DNA from: Catenibacterium mitsuoka_A
GTDB taxonomy: Bacteria; Bacillota_I; Bacilli_A; Erysipelotrichales; Coprobacillaceae
Assembly (NCBI RefSeq): GCF_964259225.1
Contig: NZ_CAXVKN010000014.1
Length of the DNA stretch: 36,797 nucleotides
Direction: 5' to 3' (one strand)
Positions 1 through 7,890 of this stretch are shown in pieces (within the stretch, counting starts at the first letter, position 1; each line of letters starts with the position of its first letter). A program made the translations under genes and the position numbers. Below the pieces are notes generated by a model. That model searched no databases. It saw only the letters and a list, made by a program, of their open reading frames with translations, and was not told the origin of the DNA.

Positions 1-2
1 AG

Positions 3-590
3 TGGCTTAAGGAACTTGAACTAAGTGATATGTATAGAGAAATACTTGATGAATATCTATCACAGCTTGAAATCCTAACTGAAAAGATAGAAAGATTTAA
101 ATATAGATTAGAAGAATTATCTCAGAAGGAAACATACAATGAGAAGATAGGTCAATTGCGCTGTATCAAGGGTATTGATACTACTGCAGCTATGACTATG
201 CATGCTGAAACTTCTGATTTTGATAGATTTCCTACTGCCAACGCCTTTGCATCTTATTGTGGTCTTACACCAGGTGAAGATTCAAGCGGTGATTCTTATC
301 ATAGATTGGGCATCACCAAGCAAGGAAACAGTATGATTAGAACAACTCTTGTAGAGGCTGCTCAGGTACTTGTAAGAGGGACTATAGGTAAAAAAGGAAA
401 AAAAGTGAAATCAAAACAGAAAGATCAGGATGTAAAGGTTATAGATTATGCAGACAAGGCAGTTATTAGACTACAGAAGAAGTATCATAGTATGATTATT
501 AGAGGAGTTAAAAGAAATATCGCAATTACAGCAGTTGCAAGAGAGCTTGCATGTTTTGTATGGGGAATAGAGACTGGTCATATCTCATAA
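3..590 (+). CDS. IS110/IS1111-family transposase, C-terminal part (5' end outside window)
   Basis: The frame is open from the left edge, so this is the C-terminal ~196 residues of a longer transposase. The first in-window ATG at 30 is internal. The visible part matches the IS116/IS110/IS902 transposase domain. A coiled segment is followed by LRCIKGIDTTAA, FASYCGLTPGEDSSG and GITKQGNSMIRTTLVEAA. In this family the serine of the GNS motif (codon 330-332) is the proposed nucleophile; the N-terminal DEDD RuvC-like domain would lie upstream. Such enzymes move the element with a bridge RNA encoded in a noncoding flank. In the IS1111 subgroup that flank lies 3' of the gene, which fits the 440-bp gene-free region that follows. 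The reading frame looks intact to its TAA. Assignment to IS110 versus IS1111 subgroup is inference. Confidence 0.9.
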   Translation, partial: WLKELELSDMYREILDEYLSQLEILTEKIERFKYRLEELSQKETYNEKIGQLRCIKGIDTTAAMTMHAETSDFDRFPTANAFASYCGLTPGEDSSGDSYHRLGITKQGNSMIRTTLVEAAQVLVRGTIGKKGKKVKSKQKDQDVKVIDYADKAVIRLQKKYHSMIIRGVKRNIAITAVARELACFVWGIETGHIS

Positions 591-1031
591 CAGTTTTTAT
601 TGATGTATTTGAATTTGAGAGAAAGGAAATGAAGTGCCGTTAAATAGATAAAACAACTCAATATCGAAGGCATAGATGGACTTCAAATTAATAGTACAGG
701 TTCAGCTATCTAAGAAATTTACTTTATGGCATTGTGAGTTCTTACTGAAAGTCGCGATTTAGTGAGAATAATAAAAGCAATGATCCATGCACATAGATTA
801 TAGGGCTGTCGACGAACCATTAACTTTTTGGTATCCAATCCACGTATTACAGTATGGTTAACTGTCGCAGAATCTATATGATTTGAGGTCTTTCTATGCC
901 CTTGATGATAAAACTTAATAGAAATGTTGTGAGAGTTTATTTATGTCTTGACAATGGTCATTTCATAACAGTATATTTGAAGATAATAATAAGGATGCAG
1001 ATTTATTAAGACAGGAATGTAAAGGAGAGGA
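591..1031. other. Noncoding right flank of the IS110/IS1111 element
   Basis: I find no credible ORF in these 441 bases. The stretch holds a hairpin at 739-768 (8-bp stem with one G-U pair, then an AAA/TTT extension), an imperfect direct repeat of the sequence around the transposase stop codon (575-594 against 955-972), and a TTGACA-N18-TATATT promoter-like pair at 948-977. The element boundary must lie before the merR stop at 1032, but I cannot fix it. A bridge RNA is plausible here by family precedent; no single sequence feature proves it. Confidence 0.5.
739..768 (+). ncRNA. Hairpin, candidate part of an IS-encoded bridge RNA
   Basis: TTCTTACT (739-746) pairs with AGTGAGAA (761-768) through seven Watson-Crick pairs and one G-U. 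After a bulged G, AAA (748-750) pairs with TTT (758-760), closing a 7-nt loop GTCGCGA. It sits in the 3' noncoding flank of the transposase, where IS1111-type elements encode their guide RNA. The hairpin is seen; the RNA identity is inference. Confidence 0.3.
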
Positions 1032-1418
1032 TTATTTTTTATGGATATCTTCAGTTCCTGCTTCTATGGCAGTTTCATAATACCGGAGCTTATGATCAAT
1101 TGTCTCTAATTGTTTTTCTAATTGACGCATTTCTTCTAATACAATCTCTTTTCTTCTTACAAAGAGTTGATAACGTTCTTCTAATGATTCATCACCACGT
1201 TTAACCATTTCTACATATTGCTGCATTTCAGAAATACTCATACCTGTATTCTTGAAACATTCAATAATACGCAGCATAGAAATATCTTTTTCTTTAAAGA
1301 TACGATAACCTGATTCATTCTTTTCTAAGAAAGGAATGAGTCCCATCTTATCATAATAACGAATAGTAGAAACAGGTAAAGACATCATTTCTGATACTTG
1401 TTTAATTGTATAAGCCAT
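1032..1418 (-). CDS. MerR-family transcriptional regulator (AdhR/NmlR-like)
   Basis: A 128-residue dimeric DNA-binding regulator. The N-terminal winged helix-turn-helix (about residues 1-70) shows the family pattern YTIKQVSEMMSLPVSTIRYYDKMGLI. The C-terminal half (about 75-120) is a long dimerisation helix rich in Glu, Lys and Leu. There is a single cysteine, Cys54, close to the position of the aldehyde/thiol-sensing Cys52 of Bacillus AdhR, so an electrophile signal is possible. Metal-binding C-terminal cysteines are absent. AGGTG lies 5 bases before the ATG. The gene is divergent from the DUF362 gene, and the intergenic region carries both promoters and the operator, so it probably controls its neighbour and perhaps itself. 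The stop codon abuts the IS flank, and I see no clear terminator. Confidence 0.9.
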   Translation of the reverse strand: MAYTIKQVSEMMSLPVSTIRYYDKMGLIPFLEKNESGYRIFKEKDISMLRIIECFKNTGMSISEMQQYVEMVKRGDESLEERYQLFVRRKEIVLEEMRQLEKQLETIDHKLRYYETAIEAGTEDIHKK

Positions 1419-1435
1419 CTAATCACCTCAGTAAA

Positions 1436-1464
1436 AGTATAAAAAATAATATAACGTTTTTCAA
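1436..1464 (-). promoter_or_regulatory. Predicted merR promoter
   Basis: Read on the minus strand, TTGAAA (1464-1459) and TATACT (1441-1436) are separated by exactly 17 bases, a standard sigma-A arrangement. The start point would fall about 10 bases before the AGGTG ribosome-binding site of merR. Confidence 0.6.
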
Positions 1465-1470
1465 TATCTC

Positions 1471-1501
1471 TTGACCTTAAACTTTAGTTTAACGTTATAG
1501 T
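1471..1501 (+). promoter_or_regulatory. MerR-type promoter with operator in a 19-bp spacer (DUF362 gene)
   Basis: TTGACC (1471-1476) and TATAGT (1496-1501) are 19 bp apart, the overlong spacer typical of MerR-activated promoters. The spacer holds the inverted repeat TTAAACT-TT-AGTTTAA (1477-1492), perfect over 7+7 bases. Its placement and form match operators of AdhR-like MerR proteins. The repeat and spacing are seen; activation by the adjacent MerR is inferred from family knowledge. Confidence 0.8.
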
Positions 1502-1520
1502 TTTTTCAGAGGTGATATAA

Positions 1521-2387
1521 GTGAAATCAAAAGTATTATTTACACGTACAATTTCTCCGGAAATGGTTCTTACTATGTATGAAAAGTTAGGAAAAGAATT
1601 AACAGGTCATATTGCGATTAAGTTACATTCAGGAGAAGAAGGAAATCAGAATTTCTTAAAACCTGAGTTCTGGGCTCCTATAATCAGACATCTTGATGGG
1701 ACAGTTGTAGAATGTAATACAGCTTATGAAGGATCAAGAAATACAACAGAAAAACATCTAAAGACAATTGAAAAACATGGATGGTCACGATATTTTAATG
1801 TTGATTTGTTAGATGCAGAGGGACCAGATCTTGTATTAGATATTCCAGATGGTAAAGTGATTCAAAAAAACTATGTTGGAAAAGATATTGCAAACTATAA
1901 TGGCATGCTTGTCTTATCACATTTTAAAGGACATCCAATGGGAGGATATGGAGGTGCTTTAAAGCAACTTTCTATTGGTTGTGCATCTTCTTATGGTAAA
2001 GCATATATACATGGTGCAGGTGTTCCGGAAGATATATGGACAGCAGATCATGATTTATTCTTAGAATCTATGGCTGATGCTGCATCATCTGTTCATGATT
2101 ATTTTAAAGATAATATTGTATATATCAATGTCATGAAGAATATGTCTGTCGATTGTGACTGCTGTGCAGTGGCAGAAGATCCATGTATGAAAGATATTGG
2201 TATTTTGATTTCTACTGATCCTATTGCGATTGATCAGGCTTGTTTGGACCTTGTTTATGCTTCAGATGATCCAGGTAAAGAACATCTTATTGAACGTATT
2301 GAATCAAGAAATGGTGTTCATACTATAGAAGCAGCAGAGGCATTGGGGTATGGTTCTAGAGATTATGAACTTATAGAAATCAAGTAA
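1521..2387 (+). CDS. DUF362 domain-containing protein
   Basis: A 288-residue protein of the DUF362 family (uncharacterised, linked to Fe-S cluster proteins). The reading begins at a GTG preceded by AGAGGTGAT, five bases upstream. Conserved blocks are IAIKLHSGEEGNQNFLKP, VVECNTAYEGSRN, LVLSHFKGHPMGGYGGALK and a cysteine-rich stretch VDCDCCAVAEDPCMKD (about residues 209-224) that looks like a metal or cluster ligand set. The separate 4Fe-4S ferredoxin module found at the C-terminus of longer homologues is absent. It stands alone under the MerR-type promoter and ends in its own terminator. With an AdhR-like activator next door, a role in handling reactive electrophiles or redox stress is conceivable, but the biochemical function is unknown. 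Confidence 0.85.
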   Translation: MKSKVLFTRTISPEMVLTMYEKLGKELTGHIAIKLHSGEEGNQNFLKPEFWAPIIRHLDGTVVECNTAYEGSRNTTEKHLKTIEKHGWSRYFNVDLLDAEGPDLVLDIPDGKVIQKNYVGKDIANYNGMLVLSHFKGHPMGGYGGALKQLSIGCASSYGKAYIHGAGVPEDIWTADHDLFLESMADAASSVHDYFKDNIVYINVMKNMSVDCDCCAVAEDPCMKDIGILISTDPIAIDQACLDLVYASDDPGKEHLIERIESRNGVHTIEAAEALGYGSRDYELIEIK

Positions 2388-2416
2388 TGACAAAGTTATT
2401 ATAAATGGTTTATTAA

Positions 2417-2446
2417 AGATGTGAGTATTGTGCTCATGTCTTTTTT
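2417..2446 (+). terminator. Rho-independent terminator of the DUF362 gene
   Basis: AGATGTGAG (2417-2425) pairs with CTCATGTCT (2433-2441), including two wobble pairs, around a 7-base loop. A T-run follows to 2446. Confidence 0.8.
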
Positions 2447-2469
2447 ATGCCTTATATTGTTAAGTTATT

Positions 2470-2478
2470 TGTGATAAT
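2470..2478 (+). promoter_or_regulatory. Extended -10 promoter before the MATE gene
   Basis: TGT-GATAAT at 2470-2478 forms an extended -10 element 27 bases before the MATE start. No convincing -35 box is visible at the expected spacing. Confidence 0.4.
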
Positions 2479-2504
2479 ATTAAAAAACAAAAAGGGAGAC
2501 TTAT

Positions 2505-3845
2505 ATGGAAAATAACGTTACATCAGGAAACTTACTTAAACATATCGCATTTTTTGCGATACCTTATCTATTATCTTATTTCTTACAGACACTTTATGGT
2601 ATGGCTGATCTATTTATAGTGGGGCAATTTAATGCGGTAGATGGTATTACAGCTGTTTCTAATGGCAGTCAGGTCATGCATATGTTGACAGCGATTCTTG
2701 TAGGACTGGCTATGGGGGTTACTGTTTCTATTAGTCATGCAGTTGGCGCTGAGAATCATACATTAGTAGAAAGAACGATAGGCAATACGATTACACTCTT
2801 TGCATGTATTTCTATTGTTTCTACTTTTTTATTGCTTATTTTTGTAAAACCACTTGTCGTATTACTCAATGTTCCACAAGAAGCAATGACTGGAACTGTG
2901 CAATATCTTGTAATATGTTTTATAGGAATTCCTTTCATCACCGCCTATAACATCATCAGTTCTATATATAGAGGCTTAGGAGACTCAAAAAGCCCTATGT
3001 ATATTATTGCGATTGCCTGTTTATTAAATATTATCTTAGACTATGTTTTTATTGGTTTATTTCATATGGGGCCAATAGGGGCAGCACTTGGAACCACTGT
3101 ATCACAAAGCGTGAGTGTTATTATCGCACTCATCTCGATGAAATATCGTACTTCTGACATTCATATCAAAAAAGAAGATCTTCATCTTCAATCTCAGGTA
3201 TTTAAACATATTCTAAAAGTAGGCTTTCCTGTCGCAATACAGGACGGATGTGTTCAGATTGCCTTTATGATCATTACTATTATTGCGAATAGTCGTGGTT
3301 TAAATGATGCTGCTGCAGTAGGTATTGTAGAAAAGATGGTCACTGCCATTTTTATTATTCCTTCTACAATGCTTGCAACTGTATCAGCTTTATCTGCACA
3401 AAATATCGGTGCCAAAGACTACGGGCGTGCTCGTACAGTTTTAAAATATGCGGTTATAATTACAACTCTTTATGGAATCATTGTTGCTTTGATTGTAGAA
3501 TGTGCCGCACCTACACTTCTTGGCTTATTTACTAAAGATACAACAGTGATCTTACTAGGTGTACAATATATCAGTTCTTATATTATTGATACAATATTTG
3601 CAGGGATTCACTTTTGCTTTAGTGGTTACTTTGCAGCAGATGGAAAGAGCTATATTGGATTTATTCACAATATTATTTCTATTTCATTAGTTAGAGTTCC
3701 AGGTTCTTATATTGCCTCTATAATGTATCCTCATAACTTATTTCCAATGGGACTTGCAGCTCCTTTAGGATCATTATTATCAGTGATTGTTTGTTTAATT
3801 GCATATTGTATATTGAAGAAGAAAGATGAATTAAGTGTGCTATAA
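2505..3845 (+). CDS. MATE-family multidrug/cation exporter
   Basis: An integral membrane antiporter of 446 residues, the usual MATE length, with about 12 hydrophobic segments in two homologous halves (roughly 10-220 and 235-440). The N-terminal block YGMADLFIVGQFNAVDGITAVSNGSQ and the later SIYRGLGDSKSPMYI are typical of MatE domains. MATE proteins expel cationic drugs or metabolites in exchange for Na+ or H+; the substrate here cannot be read. The start ATG follows AAAGGGAG by about seven bases. The SWIM-domain gene begins 23 bases downstream without a terminator, so the two may be cotranscribed, although the SWIM gene also has a -10-like box over the MATE stop codon. Confidence 0.92.
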   Translation: MENNVTSGNLLKHIAFFAIPYLLSYFLQTLYGMADLFIVGQFNAVDGITAVSNGSQVMHMLTAILVGLAMGVTVSISHAVGAENHTLVERTIGNTITLFACISIVSTFLLLIFVKPLVVLLNVPQEAMTGTVQYLVICFIGIPFITAYNIISSIYRGLGDSKSPMYIIAIACLLNIILDYVFIGLFHMGPIGAALGTTVSQSVSVIIALISMKYRTSDIHIKKEDLHLQSQVFKHILKVGFPVAIQDGCVQIAFMIITIIANSRGLNDAAAVGIVEKMVTAIFIIPSTMLATVSALSAQNIGAKDYGRARTVLKYAVIITTLYGIIVALIVECAAPTLLGLFTKDTTVILLGVQYISSYIIDTIFAGIHFCFSGYFAADGKSYIGFIHNIISISLVRVPGSYIASIMYPHNLFPMGLAAPLGSLLSVIVCLIAYCILKKKDELSVL

Positions 3846-3846
3846 T
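3838..3846 (+). promoter_or_regulatory. Extended -10 box overlapping the MATE stop codon
   Basis: TGC-TATAAT (3838-3846) lies across the MATE stop codon, 23 bases before the next start. It could give the SWIM gene its own transcript. The -35 region is not recognisable. Confidence 0.4.
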
Positions 3847-3868
3847 TGATTATAAGAGAGGTACATTT

Positions 3869-5974
3869 ATGAATAAAATAAGATGGAATCAGTTGTTCAC
3901 TTCAAGAACATTAAAAAGAGGATATGAACTGTACCAAAGTGGTGCAGTAGAAGACATTCAACATAATGAATATGCAATCAAAGGAAGCATATTTGACGAT
4001 GATGACTATTACTCTATTGTTTATCTGCGTGATGGAATGATAGAAGATATGGATTGCAGCTGTGAAAATGAAGATGAATATTGTGAACATATTGCAGCAC
4101 TTCTTTATGCTTATGATCCCAAACAAACATATCAATTTCATTATTTTCAAGAAGTTTATACTGATGAAAAGTACAAATCTGTGATTAGAGATATTATTAC
4201 AGAGAGTGGAAGCTATAAACAGATGATCAATAAATTCATTTCCTATAAACGTTCAATTCTTCCTACAATAACAGAAGACTCTCTTGCATCACTTAATTTG
4301 GTGATTGAAACATTCTATCTCATTTCATCTATTCCCGAAGAAAAAGATGATATTTTAGAAGAACTTAAGAATGATTTAAAAATAATCGTTTCCTGCAGTC
4401 ATAATAAGAAGACTTTATTAGATGTATTTGAAAGAGAGTACCATTTCCATAAGTATGAGAAAGAAGATGAAGAGTATCTCACTGAAGTCTTTCTAGAATG
4501 TTTTAATGAAACAGAATTATATGAAGACAAGTTTCGTATTGTGAATCATATGATTCTAGGCAGTGATGCTTTGAAAGATAACTGGGTTGGACGTATGCAA
4601 TACTCTCGCTGGATAAGCATTGGATTAAAGATGGTGCAGGAAGCGCACATGTCTCATCAGGACATTCTTCATTTCCTTGATACATATCATAATTATCCAC
4701 CTGTATTTATTCGATATGCGAATGCTTGTTTAGAAAATAGAAATAATAATAAAGCTCTTGAAGTCGTTGAACTTGGATTAAAGTATCATCAAGAAGATGA
4801 AGATTTACTTAAGATGAAAAAGGAGATTGCACCTTGTTTAAATCTTAATATGATAGATTGGGCAGACCAGTTTACGGATGTCATCTTAAAACGTGGTTAT
4901 GATTACTTTTATAAAAAGAAGATCAAGAAGCTCTATCAGGAGCCTTATGGTATTGCGGCTGTAGTAGAAGGATCAGATGATTATCATGTTACTATAGATT
5001 TAAAGGATAAACAGGTTACTGGTATGTATTGTGATTGTCCATATGCCAATAAAGGACATCATTGTAAGCATATGGCAGCTGTATTACTTGCATGTAGTGA
5101 TTATGAAAATTATGATGATATCAAAGAAAAACTAGATATCAAGTTTATAAAAGAACTTAAAGAACGTATTCATACACTTCCAAGAGATCAATTAGAACAG
5201 CTCCTGTTTGATGAAATGAGATTCAATGAGTCTTTGCAGCAACGCTTTAATGATCTTATTGAAACAACTACAATTCAAGATAAATACTTAGACTATCTAG
5301 TAGAACTGATAGATGATAATGAAGATCATATACCAACGCTTTTAAAGAAGTTGAAAAAGTATCTTCGTATCTCTTTAAGTAAACTTATATCAAAACGTGA
5401 TTACAAGACAGCACATGCGCTTATTGCCTGCGCATTTTGTAAAGTCACATGCTTAGACCCAAAGAAAGAAGTCTATGATTTTCTTAAAGATATTCATGAG
5501 TATTTGAGACAACTTATAAAAATCTATCCTTCTAGTGAAGATGCCTTTTATGCAGTGAAGGAACTTTACAGTGACTGCTGCATGCCATTTTATGAAGGTG
5601 TGATTGATCCAGTACTATTAAATGATTTTGATAGTAAGCAGTTCTATGATTTGAAGTTCAATCTTATTCATCAGAAGATTCTCTATTCATCTCTTTATGA
5701 TGACAGAGAACTCCAAAAGCTGATTTATGAACGCTGGACAAAATATGGTTTGGATTTACTTATAGAATCAGGTAAAGAAGAATCAGTGATTCTTGATTAT
5801 TTAAGTCAGTATGCAGATAGTGAAGCAGTACAAGTCAATTATGTTGATTACTACGTGAGAAAAGGTGACTATCAGAAAGCACTGGATATTCTAGATGAGC
5901 ATACAGGTCAGGCTTATGAAGTAAAAAGACAAGAAGTTATAGAAGCAATGAATTATCATAAGGAAGTATCTTAA
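3869..5974 (+). CDS. Double SWIM zinc-finger protein
   Basis: A 701-residue cytosolic protein. SWIM motifs (CxC...CxH) occur twice: Cys63/Cys65/Cys72/His74 and Cys388/Cys390/Cys399/His401. Each sits in a repeated module that opens with a W-xx-F/LF-T-xx-LKRGY-like segment (residues 6-20 and 331-345), so the protein is an internal duplication. The regions after each finger are helical and repeat-like, with weak similarity to TPR-type alpha solenoids (about 285-320 and 660-695). SWIM domains bind DNA or protein and in bacteria often accompany SNF2 helicases; no helicase gene is nearby. The ATG follows AGAGAGGT by about seven bases. A strong terminator overlaps the stop codon. Molecular function is unknown; DNA binding is a family-based guess. 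Confidence 0.85.
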   Translation: MNKIRWNQLFTSRTLKRGYELYQSGAVEDIQHNEYAIKGSIFDDDDYYSIVYLRDGMIEDMDCSCENEDEYCEHIAALLYAYDPKQTYQFHYFQEVYTDEKYKSVIRDIITESGSYKQMINKFISYKRSILPTITEDSLASLNLVIETFYLISSIPEEKDDILEELKNDLKIIVSCSHNKKTLLDVFEREYHFHKYEKEDEEYLTEVFLECFNETELYEDKFRIVNHMILGSDALKDNWVGRMQYSRWISIGLKMVQEAHMSHQDILHFLDTYHNYPPVFIRYANACLENRNNNKALEVVELGLKYHQEDEDLLKMKKEIAPCLNLNMIDWADQFTDVILKRGYDYFYKKKIKKLYQEPYGIAAVVEGSDDYHVTIDLKDKQVTGMYCDCPYANKGHHCKHMAAVLLACSDYENYDDIKEKLDIKFIKELKERIHTLPRDQLEQLLFDEMRFNESLQQRFNDLIETTTIQDKYLDYLVELIDDNEDHIPTLLKKLKKYLRISLSKLISKRDYKTAHALIACAFCKVTCLDPKKEVYDFLKDIHEYLRQLIKIYPSSEDAFYAVKELYSDCCMPFYEGVIDPVLLNDFDSKQFYDLKFNLIHQKILYSSLYDDRELQKLIYERWTKYGLDLLIESGKEESVILDYLSQYADSEAVQVNYVDYYVRKGDYQKALDILDEHTGQAYEVKRQEVIEAMNYHKEVS

Positions 5975-6001
5975 GAAACCTATTCACAGGTTTCTTTTTT
6001 T
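5972..6001 (+). terminator. Terminator after the SWIM gene
   Basis: AGAAACCT (5974-5981) pairs perfectly with AGGTTTCT (5988-5995) around a 6-base loop and is followed by seven T residues. The first base of the stem is the last base of the stop codon. Confidence 0.88.
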
Positions 6002-6043
6002 GCGATTTATTAAAAAAGCATAGATTGTATTTACAGATAGCTT

Positions 6044-6049
6044 TATAAT
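6044..6049 (+). promoter_or_regulatory. -10 box before the ABC exporter
   Basis: A consensus TATAAT lies 41 bases before the start. The best -35 at 17 bp spacing (TAGATT, 6021-6026) is poor, so only the -10 is well supported. Confidence 0.4.
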
Positions 6050-6090
6050 TAATAAAGATATATCGATAGAAAGGGGAGGTACAATCTAAT

Positions 6091-7761
6091 ATGAAGAAAT
6101 ATATCAAATCAAATCTCTTTTATTTTTCTATTTGCATTGTTTTGTTTTCAACAGCAGGTCTTATGTCTGTCTTTTTAGCTAATATTCTCAAAAGAATGAT
6201 TGATACCTCAACCGCAAAAAATATTACACAGTTTTACCATGTGATGATTCTTACTATCTTCTTTATCATCATTAATTTTACTCTTCATATACTAAGAGGT
6301 TTCTTTAAAGCAAAATTCCTCAAGAAAGTCATGCTGTCTTTGAAACATGATTTATTTAAAGGCATATTCTCAAAGAGTATCAAAGATTTCAATAGGGAAA
6401 ATACTTCAGTCTATACGAGCATATTTAATAATGATTTAAAGATACTTGAAAAGAATTATTTTGATAACCTTCTCACAATCATCTCTGACTTATCTCAATT
6501 CTTCATTTGTTTAGTTGCAGTCATCTCATTCCAATTTGAACTTGCTGTCATAATCATATTAATTAATGTGATTGCGATATTTGTACCTGTATTATTAGGT
6601 AAAATATTATCCCATAAGCAGATAGATTCTATTAATAAATTCAGTGATTTGAATGTGAAGATTAAGGATTTCTTCAATTCTTTTGAAATCATAAAATGTT
6701 TCCAGGTGACTCATAAAGTAATAGATAACTTTGATCATGCAGATAATATATATGAAGAAAGTATGGAAAACTTTAGATATTGTGAAGGAATCATAGCTGG
6801 TTTTTCAACTTTATCATCACTTGGTGTAAGTGTTATGACAACACTTATATCACTCTATTTTGTCATCAAGAATCAAATTACTATTGGTGAAATGATGGCA
6901 ATCACACAACTTGTAAATAATATTGCGAATCCTTTAGGACGATTATCTAGTGAACTTCCATTATTAAAGAGCACAAAACCTATTGAACTTAAATTAAAAG
7001 AATATATGGATATTAAAATGGTTCAAACTGGAATTAAAATAAATGGTCTAAATCAAATCACTATGGATCATATATCATTTGGTTATACTGAAAACAAAGA
7101 GATCATTCATGATTTTAGCTATGAATTTCTTAAAAATAAGAAGTATGCGATTGTCGGTAATAGTGGATGTGGGAAGTCCACTATCGTTAAGCTTCTTTTA
7201 AATTACTATGATAACTACAAAGGAAATATCTTTATCAATGATGTAAATCTCAATGAAATTGATATGAGTAGTGTTTACTCTCATTTATCCATGGTTCATC
7301 AAAATGCACCTATTCTCAATGATACACTAAGAAACAATATTACTTATTATAATGATTATTCAATAGAACAGGTTAATCAAATCGTACATGAGGCAGGATT
7401 AGATCATTTTGTAGAATCATTACCTGATGGATTAGATACTGTCATCAATGAAAATGGGAATAATATCTCTGGAGGAGAAAAACAGAGAATCAGTATTGCA
7501 AGAACTTTATTAAAGAATGCAGATTTATTGATCTATGATGAACCCACATCTAACTTAGATCATGTAACCGCAAAAGAAGTAGAAAAGAATTTGTTGAATA
7601 GAAATAATACATGTATCATGATTACTCATAGATTAGAAGATAATCTATTAGAGAGATTCGATGAAATACTCGTACTAGATCATGGAACTATTGTAGAATC
7701 AGGTACTTTTAAAGTTCTTCTAGATAGAAAAGGAGTATTCTACTCTTTGTATAAAGGATGA
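6091..7761 (+). CDS. ABC exporter, fused permease and ATPase (type IV half-transporter)
   Basis: A 556-residue half-transporter that would work as a homodimer in the membrane. Residues 1-290 hold about six membrane helices and residues 320-550 the nucleotide-binding domain. Visible motifs are Walker A GNSGCGKST (356-364), Q-loop Gln404, signature SGGEKQ (460-465), Walker B LLIYDE with catalytic Glu484, and switch His513. The ATP site therefore looks complete. Substrate is not predictable: no peptidase domain, and no bacteriocin or peptide gene beside it. The gene is monocistronic between two terminators, with GGGGAGG about nine bases before the ATG. It could export a lipid, drug or peptide. 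Confidence 0.9.
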   Translation: MKKYIKSNLFYFSICIVLFSTAGLMSVFLANILKRMIDTSTAKNITQFYHVMILTIFFIIINFTLHILRGFFKAKFLKKVMLSLKHDLFKGIFSKSIKDFNRENTSVYTSIFNNDLKILEKNYFDNLLTIISDLSQFFICLVAVISFQFELAVIIILINVIAIFVPVLLGKILSHKQIDSINKFSDLNVKIKDFFNSFEIIKCFQVTHKVIDNFDHADNIYEESMENFRYCEGIIAGFSTLSSLGVSVMTTLISLYFVIKNQITIGEMMAITQLVNNIANPLGRLSSELPLLKSTKPIELKLKEYMDIKMVQTGIKINGLNQITMDHISFGYTENKEIIHDFSYEFLKNKKYAIVGNSGCGKSTIVKLLLNYYDNYKGNIFINDVNLNEIDMSSVYSHLSMVHQNAPILNDTLRNNITYYNDYSIEQVNQIVHEAGLDHFVESLPDGLDTVINENGNNISGGEKQRISIARTLLKNADLLIYDEPTSNLDHVTAKEVEKNLLNRNNTCIMITHRLEDNLLERFDEILVLDHGTIVESGTFKVLLDRKGVFYSLYKG

Positions 7762-7765
7762 AAAG

Positions 7766-7799
7766 TAGGAGATATTCTTGTAATGTCTCCTATTTTTTT
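7766..7799 (+). terminator. Terminator after the ABC exporter
   Basis: TAGGAGA (7766-7772) pairs with TCTCCTA (7786-7792), followed by seven T residues. Confidence 0.85.
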
Positions 7800-7842
7800 A
7801 TCTGAAGACAAAAATATAGTATCATTTATTGACTTCTGATAT

Positions 7843-7866
7843 TATAATAGTTCATAAATGAACTAT
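7843..7866 (+). promoter_or_regulatory. -10 box and perfect palindromic operator of marR-tauE
   Basis: TATAAT (7843-7848) overlaps a perfect inverted repeat ATAGTTCAT-AA-ATGAACTAT (7847-7866). The size suits a dimeric winged-helix repressor such as the MarR protein encoded immediately downstream, and the position over the start point suits repression. The palindrome is seen; autoregulation is inference. Confidence 0.7.
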
Positions 7867-7890
7867 CTAAATATGAAAGAAGTTAAGAGC

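Noticed and set aside
1040..1110. ATG 1040 preceded by AAAGGAGAGG on the plus strand
   Set aside because: It reads antisense into merR and stops after about 24 codons; the site-like sequence is probably fortuitous.
7858..7890. ATG 7858 as the marR start
   Set aside because: It is part of a perfect palindrome, lies at the expected transcription start and has no ribosome-binding site.
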